Source of the DNA: Schistosoma mansoni
Taxonomy: Eukaryota; Platyhelminthes; Trematoda; Strigeidida; Schistosomatidae
DNA: 64,000 nucleotides
Assembly: GCF_000237925.1 (NCBI RefSeq)
Contig: NW_017386031.1
Location: 930,001-994,000 of the forward strand
Direction of reading: 5' to 3'
The notes under the pieces are model-generated. The model was not told the DNA's origin. It saw nothing but the letters and a program-made list of their open reading frames with translations, and did no database searches. Made by a program: the position numbers and the translations under genes. Shown piece after piece: positions 57,640 to 64,000 of this stretch; position 1 is the first letter of the stretch, and every line of letters starts with the position of its first letter.

Positions 57640-57860
57640 GCAACCTCAATCGGTTGATGAAGTTGTGAATCTTCATCGACTGAGATGGTCAGACCACTTG
57701 TTATGTATGCCTGAACAACGATTACCATAACACGCAATGCTGACTAGTATAGGGGATGGTTGCAAGAGAGTTAGGGGCGGTCAAACCAAACTATGGCATC
57801 AGTGCTTGAAGTCACTAACCTCTAGTCTGAGCTATGTTGCCACTCTTTTATTTTTTTGTA
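57640..57860 (+). mobile_element. LINE C-terminal fragment
   Basis: Similar to the minus-strand LINE at 61.5-62.6 kb (HRLRWSDHLLCMPEQRLP-like, then GGTCAAACCAAACTATGGC). Frames broken. Confidence 0.62.
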
Positions 57861-57869
57861 AAAACTAAG

Positions 57870-58430
57870 AAAATTTAGAGTTAGGGATTAGAGTAAGAGA
57901 ATATTATCTGACTAGATAAGAATCGTTGATTGAATCGCATAAAATTCTCCAGCATATAATCTATATAATTAGTAGGTATTCCTTCCAATTTAACCAAAGC
58001 ACCATAATACACCCACTGCTTAGATGCATAATAGGTACCTTTTTTTTATTAATTTTAAGCATTTTAGGCACCAACTATTGCCAAATTCCACCTACTTAAG
58101 AATAATATAAACCATCTTTCAATACGCCTTTCTATTTGTCACAAAAGAACAATGAAGTGCCATCTTAATTTTAATTGGTTCACTCAAGGTCGTCGTTATG
58201 GTGTAGTTTAATGCACGACAGTTAAATTACCAATAACCAATTAAAGTATTAGGTAGGTATATCTCCACACAGAACATACATAATGAATCATCAAGGTCAC
58301 AAATGATACCATTTAAGAAAATTATTAAAAATATCTAACCGAAAACTAGAATGGCACACTTAATGGTCACACAAATGTAGACTGCTCTGATAGTATGATA
58401 ATAGCTGGCTATAGAACTAAACCTAATTTT
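57870..58430. other. Unassigned intergenic sequence
   Basis: AT-rich, no coding signal or repeat match found. Confidence 0.5.
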
Positions 58431-58432
58431 AA

Positions 58433-58645
58433 GCAAAGATGGATAATGGCTAACAGTGGAATCCAGTTTGACGTGCGTTTCGTCCTATTTGGGACTCGTC
58501 AACTGGATGTACCTGCATCTAAGAGTTGATGTTTACTCTGGGACTCCGACCCAGTACCACTCGCTTCAAACTCCATCACGTTATCCACTCAGTTACTGAG
58601 TCCTGATAGCCACTTGCTTGTGTAATGGGGTGAATTTAAACCTTA
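58433..58645 (-). repeat. H1 (Smα-like) repeat
   Basis: Minus-strand unit with ribozyme region (GACGAGTCCCAAATAGGACG) and T arm. C3 of the core is T, so it is probably inactive. Confidence 0.72.
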
Positions 58646-58799
58646 TTTGTATTTTTAAAAAAGTTGGGTTTATCACGTACAACCTTGATGACGATGAAAG
58701 TTATGAGATTGATCTTTGTTTGTTTTCAATATTCAATAAAAGTGTAATATATTCAGCAATTTTGAGCGATTCCCCATCTTAACATGGTAAATAATTAAA

Positions 58800-59312
58800 A
58801 TCAGAAGGGGGTATTGTGGAGATAACAGTAATTTACTAGTTGAATTCATGAGTTAATTAACTCTAGACCATCATGAAAAACCTGGAAGTACTGGATGGTT
58901 GTTTCGTCCTAGTATGGGACTCCTCAGCAGTGAGTAACTGATAATAATCATCATGTGCTCACTAGTGATTGGCTTCAAGAGGTATTTCCTGAAGTTCTAA
59001 TAAGAAGCTGTAACCAGTGGAGTTCAACCGGGTCTGCTGTCAGATAGTTACTCACCGAAGACAATGATGGACGGTGGTACAATTTCGTGGTTTAGTTGAA
59101 GTTAAACATTAACACCATTGGATGCAGACTCAGTGGTCTAAAGGTTAGGCATTCGCATGCGAAATCAATGGGCCTTGAGTTCGAATCCCGTGGACGTGAT
59201 CATGGGCGCGCATCTCCGAGGAGTCCCCTATCAGGACGAAACAGCGGTCCACTGCTTCTAGGTTTTCCATCGTGGTCTAGCCTCAATTGACTCATGAATT
59301 CAACTATACAAT
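58800..59312. repeat. H2 inverted pair, longest example
   Basis: Minus arm with outer end (58800-58935) followed by a plus long unit (about 58940-59312) that keeps its full 5' part (TGTGCTCACTAGTGATTGGC), A/B boxes and tail. Together these show the complete architecture. Confidence 0.78.
58889..58932 (-). ncRNA. Hammerhead ribozyme candidate (H2)
   Basis: Minus strand: CACTG, CTGAGGA, GTCC/GGAC with loop CATACTA, GAAA, triplet ATC, CAGTA. Core intact. Confidence 0.6.
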
Positions 59313-59499
59313 AATTAAAAGGAAATGAATTAAAACTTATGACTTTAAATGAAATCCTCTATGTAAATTATTTTTTTGATAAAACTCACTTTCAATTGTA
59401 GGAATGGAAAATATTTTGAATCTATTCTTGGTGTTTCCAAAACTAGTTTAGCTAAATAATAAAAATAAAGTAATTTTAATGTTAGAACTGAAATAATTG

Positions 59500-59754
59500 A
59501 GGGAACAAATAGCGTATGAATCAATCGTTGGTCACTGGCTACCATGGGACTGCATCACCTCACGATGCTCCACTGCCTTGTGGATCAGACCTTTAGGTTA
59601 AAGGCTTCGGGTGTGGCCCCTTAAGAAAACCACCTGCTTCAGTTTGGGCACCTAAGCAGTATCATATCCCTCACACACATATCGAATGAGATTTGTGTGG
59701 CGCATATGTATCTGGTGCTTCCTTGTACCAATATTTATGTGTTGAAATAAATAA
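59500..59754 (+). repeat. R550 retroposon, 5'-truncated, with 13-bp target duplication
   Basis: 255 bp of the R550 3' half flanked by ACTGAAATAATTG (59487-59499 and 59755-59767). 5' truncation plus duplication is the mark of LINE-type insertion. Confidence 0.82.
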
Positions 59755-60044
59755 ACTGAAATAATTGTCTACAACAAGAATAGAATTGCACTGAGAGTTT
59801 AGATTTCTTGCACTCCTCCTTACATAGTAAAGAATATTTCACGACAAAGTGGATGCTAACAAGGTGGATGCCTATTCAAATTACAAAAAAGTTCAGTTTG
59901 CATCAGTCAACCAACATTGAAATGTAACCTAAAACGAATGTTTATCAAGGTGATGGAGAAGATTTATATCTCAGGTGTATGATTTTGATTGATTTTTATT
60001 CCCTGACCTGGATGGTTCCGTTGTGAAGCGTTTCATGTCTTTAA

Positions 60045-60305
60045 ATTCACTTGGTGTTGTTTACTTGTATCTTCTCATCGTTATTTAACACTGCAATTGA
60101 TCAGTCTCTTGGTATATGTGCATCCTGTGCGGACCGCCTCGATATTGCCTGAATTTACAAGATTTATAAGCAAAAATGGATAGCGACTAGCAGTGGAATA
60201 CAGGACACGCGTTTCGTCCTATTTGGGACCCGTGAGCTGGATGTACATGCATCACAGATTCGGCATTCACTCTGGGACTCGAACCCAGTACCGTCCGCTT
60301 CAAGA
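60045..60305 (-). repeat. H1 (Smα-like) repeat
   Basis: Minus-strand unit with T arm (CTGGGTTCGAGTCCCAG on the minus strand). The core CTGACGA is changed to CTCACGG. Confidence 0.7.
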
Positions 60306-60519
60306 TTTCAATGAAAAAAAGTTGACTTAACAAGATGATTAACTTGAACACAATGAAAAAAATGAAGACAGAGTAATCTGTCATAATCAAAGTTATCAAA
60401 GCAACTTTGCATTATATTCGTGAAATAATTGAAAATTTTAATTGTACATAAACTAGCAACTGATGTTGTCCAAAACAACAACGAAAGTTCAGTACAATTA
60501 AACGATTCAGATCACATTA

Positions 60520-60835
60520 TTTATTATTATTTAAGCACAAAAATATTGGTACAAAGAGCCACCAGATATATATGCGCCACACAAATCTCATTTGATTTGT
60601 GTGAGTGCTGTGATATTGCCAAGGTGCCCAAACTGAAGCAGGTGGTTTTCTTAGGGGGCCACACCGCAATCCTTTGACCTAGAGGTCGGACCCTCAAGGC
60701 AGTGGAAGCAATGAGTAGGACCTCCGTGGCAGAGGCTTTATACGCGTGGTCATTTGAGAGTATTTCGAGAGGGGGAGCGGACTCTCTCCACTCTTGACCG
60801 TACGAGGGCATTTGGAAGTGAATTATCGCCAACTT
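60520..60835 (-). repeat. R550 retroposon, internally deleted
   Basis: Contains both ends of R550 but lacks about 230 bp in the middle (jump near 60708). Confidence 0.7.
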
Positions 60836-60839
60836 TACA

Positions 60840-61030
60840 GCATAAAGTTATAGACCGATAGATACTCGGTTCAAACATCACAAGGCGGGATCGTGGATGC
60901 GCACTGCTGAGGAGTCCCATACTAAAACGAAAGTCATCCAGTAATTCCAGGTTTCCTATGATCGTCTAGCTTCAATTGACTTATGATTTCAACTATTTAA
61001 TTACTAAAACTCTCCACAAAACTTCTCTCT
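60840..61030 (+). repeat. H2 element, partial
   Basis: Starts in the B-box region (CGGTTCAAACATC) and runs through CACTGCTGAGGAGTCCCATA to CTCCACAAAACTTCTC. Stem II is broken. Confidence 0.7.
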
Positions 61031-61469
61031 AATTATAGATGTATCTAACAATAGTTGATCAGTTAATTATTAAAATAAATAACTTACTTTGATAATTTGA
61101 ACTATTCAATAACCAACATACTAAAGATTCCAATGGAAAATCCATAATAAACCAAATTAAACTTTTTAAAATATTTTTAATCAGTAGTAAAATTAATTGA
61201 ACCTAAAAAATTTGGGGGGAGGGAGAGGGGAAACAAAGAAGATTGAAATTTGCATTTAGCAACTAATTTACTTTATAAATCTTTCAAAGAACAGTATGTC
61301 TTTATGAAAATGAAATGATGTTAGCTGTAGAGGTCAGTCAGTCAGTCAGCTACAACGTAGGACCAGGCACATATATGCATCGTCCAAGTTGCCATACCTC
61401 ACTCATTAGCACAATAAGATGAACACCGAATTCATAGAAGTAGTTAATTTAGTGGTGGTAGTATATAAA

Positions 61470-62640
61470 AGAAAGATTGTAAATAAGGATATAGTGCCAA
61501 AAGAAAAAAACATATGAGGTTAGTAACTTCAAGCACTGATGCCACGTTTTGGTTTGGTCGCCCCTAACTCTCTTCCAACCATCCCCATGTAGTATCAGTG
61601 TATATGTTAAGCCCATATACTTTATTCTAGTTGCTGGCCAAGCCAATTCACCTGTACATTGAGTCATCTTTTGATCTTGTTAATCATTTGCTTATTAACC
61701 TTGACTATATTTTTATATGAGCGTATATGTGTGCACACTTCGTATCTTATTCATCATATGTCTGTCACTCATTTTTGTCCGACTATAAATGTTGATTAAC
61801 GTTTGCTTAAATCGAGTTGGCTTCCCAGCCATCTCCAATACGCATTATCTTCCGCTTCGCTCTCGAGTTGGCTTCCCAGCCATCTCCCACTGCATGTCAT
61901 TTCCGCCTCGTTCGCTTCCTTCGCTTATTCGCCTGTTCACTCGCTCGTTCATATTCGCTCAGGTGTTGTTAACTTTCTGACCTGAGTTATTCGACAATAA
62001 ACTGTAGTTGCTGCTATCCTTTGTCTTCTGATTTTACGCGCCGTTAAGATTAGAATTATATCGATTATCGAAACGAACGATTAACGAATCGCGGCACTAC
62101 ACCAAATACTAGTCAGCATTGCGCGTCATGGTAATCGGTGTTCAGGCATACGTAACACATGGCCCAACCATCTCAGTTGATGAAGATTCATCACCTCATC
62201 AACTGATTTACCATCGTTCCCTAATACCCTGCGTCTAACCTCACTATTACTTACCCGGTTATCCCAGCAGATGCGAGCAATATTTCTAAGGCATCTGTGG
62301 TCAAATACTAGTAACTTGCTAGTATCTTCTACTCTTAATGGCCATGTTTCACAGCCGTAAAGTAGAACAGAGAGAACTGTTGAGCAATACACTCGTCCCT
62401 TAATTGATAGACGGATATCTCGCCTTCGCCATAGGTGACGTAAGTTGGCAAAAGCCAAACGAGCTTTTTGAATCCGTGCTGAGATTTCGTCAGACACCAA
62501 CCCATTAGGGCTGATCAGACTTCCAAGATAAGTGAAGTTGTCGACGCGTTCCTCTACTTCACTCCCTATCCTTAGTTTAGGTGTTGACGCAGAGCTGTAG
62601 AGGGGAAAGATATCTATACCTAATAAGAGTTTTAGTTTAG
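61470..62640 (-). mobile_element. LINE RT C-terminal fragment, split by a solo LTR
   Basis: The minus strand 62500-62126 encodes ISARIQKARLAFANLRHLW, LLYGCETWPLRVEDTSKLL and [16 protein letters not shown], the conserved post-RT region of RTE-like LINEs. It continues at 61600-61500 (QTKTWHQCLKLLTS) after the LTR. The open frame suggests moderate age. Confidence 0.75.
61588..62101 (+). mobile_element. Solo LTR nested in a LINE fragment
   Basis: A 514-bp block beginning TGTAGTATC and ending GGCACTACA, interrupting a minus-strand LINE that resumes on both sides. It contains an AATAAA late in the block. Flanks CCCCA and CCAAA are a possible eroded target duplication. It has a diverged relative at about 47250-47690. 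Family undetermined. Confidence 0.62.
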
Positions 62641-62704
62641 AATAGCATGGTGAAAGAAATATATTTTAAATTATACATAGGAATCTTAATGGAACTATAT
62701 TGTA

Positions 62705-62910
62705 TACAAATGACTGATCATTGAGCGATGAATAATATCATGTTTATCTTGTCCTGCAAGTTGTCGATCAAGTTGCAATGTTCTCTCCATTCTCAGTGGT
62801 TCGATATAACATGTACTATAACGAGATATTAGGTAGTTGGAGATAGTTAGCAAGAAACTCTAGACCTATGTTTCATGCTACATGGTACTAGTCAGTAAAG
62901 CATATCTACA
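62705..62910 (+). repeat. Satellite fragment, same family as 5862-6800
   Basis: Shares TGACTGATCATTGAGCGATG, AGTTGGAGATAGTTAGCAAG and TATGTTTCATGCTACATGG blocks; diverged. Confidence 0.6.
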
Positions 62911-62929
62911 ATCATTTTATATTTATTTA

Positions 62930-63330
62930 CATTATTTAAACACATAAACATTGGTATAAGGAGGCACCAAATACAAATGCACCACATAGATCGTCCGATT
63001 TGTGTATGGGCAGTAATACTGCCCGGATGCCCGAACCGAAGCAGGTGGTTTTTGTTAGGGGGCCACATCCCGAGCCTTCGACCTAAAGGTCTGATGCATA
63101 ATGTGGTGGAGCAAAGTCAGGAGATGTAGCCCCATGGTAGCTAGTGACCGACGATAGGTTTGTACGCCATTTTTTCCCTCAGGATCACAGAGCCCATATA
63201 CATCATTGGTTTGGAATCAGGGTTTTCCAACTCGCTTAGGTGGATACTCCATATCCACCACACCAATTAAAGCGCCGGACGTTCGCTTTTCTCCTTCACA
63301 ATTTCGTAAACAATCGTGAGGAGACTGATG
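62930..63330 (-). repeat. R550 retroposon copy
   Basis: Diverged copy with reversed A-rich tail at the left; truncated in its 5' part. Confidence 0.68.
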
Positions 63331-63594
63331 CTCTTTACGGGATTTGAAAGCGCAACATAAGGTAAGTAGTCTAAGAAGTTAGGTACGAACTACTCAGGCC
63401 ACGACTGACTCCCTACGAAGTATCTTGTCAACTACCTAATAAACCACACTATCTATTTATTTGTGCACGTACAATAGTGACTAACTTTAAATTAGGTTCT
63501 AAACGTTTTAGTAGGAAGTTTCAACTTATGTCAGTTAAAACATGTCTACAACTGAGACAGATATTCCATCAATGATGGCGTCCATGTAATATCA

Positions 63595-64000
63595 TCAGTC
63601 AGTCACAATGTAGAACTTCGTACGTACGTACATCAGTTCAAGTTGCCATATCACATTAGCACAGAGATGCAGTTGTCGATTCAAATCCCATAGTGGTAGA
63701 AGTAGTAAGAGTATAAGCAGTAATTGGAAAGATTAGGGTTCGAAGATGTTATTGAAGGAGTATAATACAGTGAAATAAATTTGGAAAGAGAAAAAAGACA
63801 TGAAGAATTCAGAAGATTAGAATTTGGCAGAACACAAAGAGTGGATGCACCTTCGCCATTGCAAACGATTTTGGGCCATGTCATTCAAGGTCTCTAACCA
63901 TAGGTTGTTAACATCTCACGGGTCCCGACCAGGTAGTCTACACCTACCAACATAACTCAGTCCACTTGTCAGTGACTTCATGGATTTTTGCCACGTTTTG
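63595..64000 (-). mobile_element. LINE 3' end (continues past window)
   Basis: Close copy of 48005-48520 (shared ACGTACGTACATCAGTTC and CGCCATTGCAAACGATTT blocks). Confidence 0.65.

Noticed and set aside
1-64000. CRISPR arrays, bacterial operons, rRNA genes
   Set aside because: No regularly spaced short repeats, no dense coding, no rRNA-like sequence; spliced genes and LINEs show a eukaryotic genome.

Overview
The window looks like genomic DNA of a blood fluke (Schistosoma; species not settled). The evidence is an AT-rich sequence packed with retroelements, satellite-type repeats carrying Smα-like hammerhead ribozymes, RTE-type LINEs, a CsRn1/Boudicca-type Gypsy element with a CHCC gag knuckle and a tRNA-Trp-like primer site, and a host gene whose first introns are only 32 and 36 nt long while later ones span kilobases.

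One host gene can be read nearly end to end. It is an enolase-4 (ENO4) orthologue on the + strand, 27861-52945, in 11 exons whose phases all agree (about 680 codons). Exons 1-3 are separated by tiny introns. Intron 3 (8.2 kb) holds a complete-looking 5.3-kb Gypsy element in antisense, and the other large introns are filled with SINE-like repeats, LINE tails and LTR remnants. The enolase metal-ligand position ahead of the DPF motif is Ile, and exon 9 carries a Thr/Asn-rich tract built from ACT triplets.

Left arm (1-20.7 kb): repeats surround at least three short minus-strand exons (9.6, 8.6 and 5.6 kb) that share phase 1 and encode a coiled coil of unknown identity. The arm also has a 350-bp tandem satellite, a solo LTR with a perfect 5-bp target duplication, a 0.5-kb AGT microsatellite and an eroded LINE. 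Next (20.8-27.2 kb) is an old, broken relative of the Gypsy element, ending about 640 bp before the ENO4 start codon. Right arm (53-64 kb): repeats again, with a 93-codon minus-strand ORF at 56.2-56.5 kb that looks like a retrocopy inserted in a LINE tail and has an older second copy at 9.7-10.3 kb.

The most notable feature is a family called H2 here. Its units of about 190-410 bp have a tRNA-like head (A and B boxes), a hammerhead ribozyme core and a tail, often with an inverted arm joined in front so that both strands carry a ribozyme. Several insertions have clear target-site duplications of about 10-26 bp, so the family moves by retrotransposition. A second hammerhead family (H1) matches Smα. 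A third repeat (R550, about 540 bp) is an uncharacterised retroposon with 12-13-bp duplications; a fourth (R280) is present in three copies.
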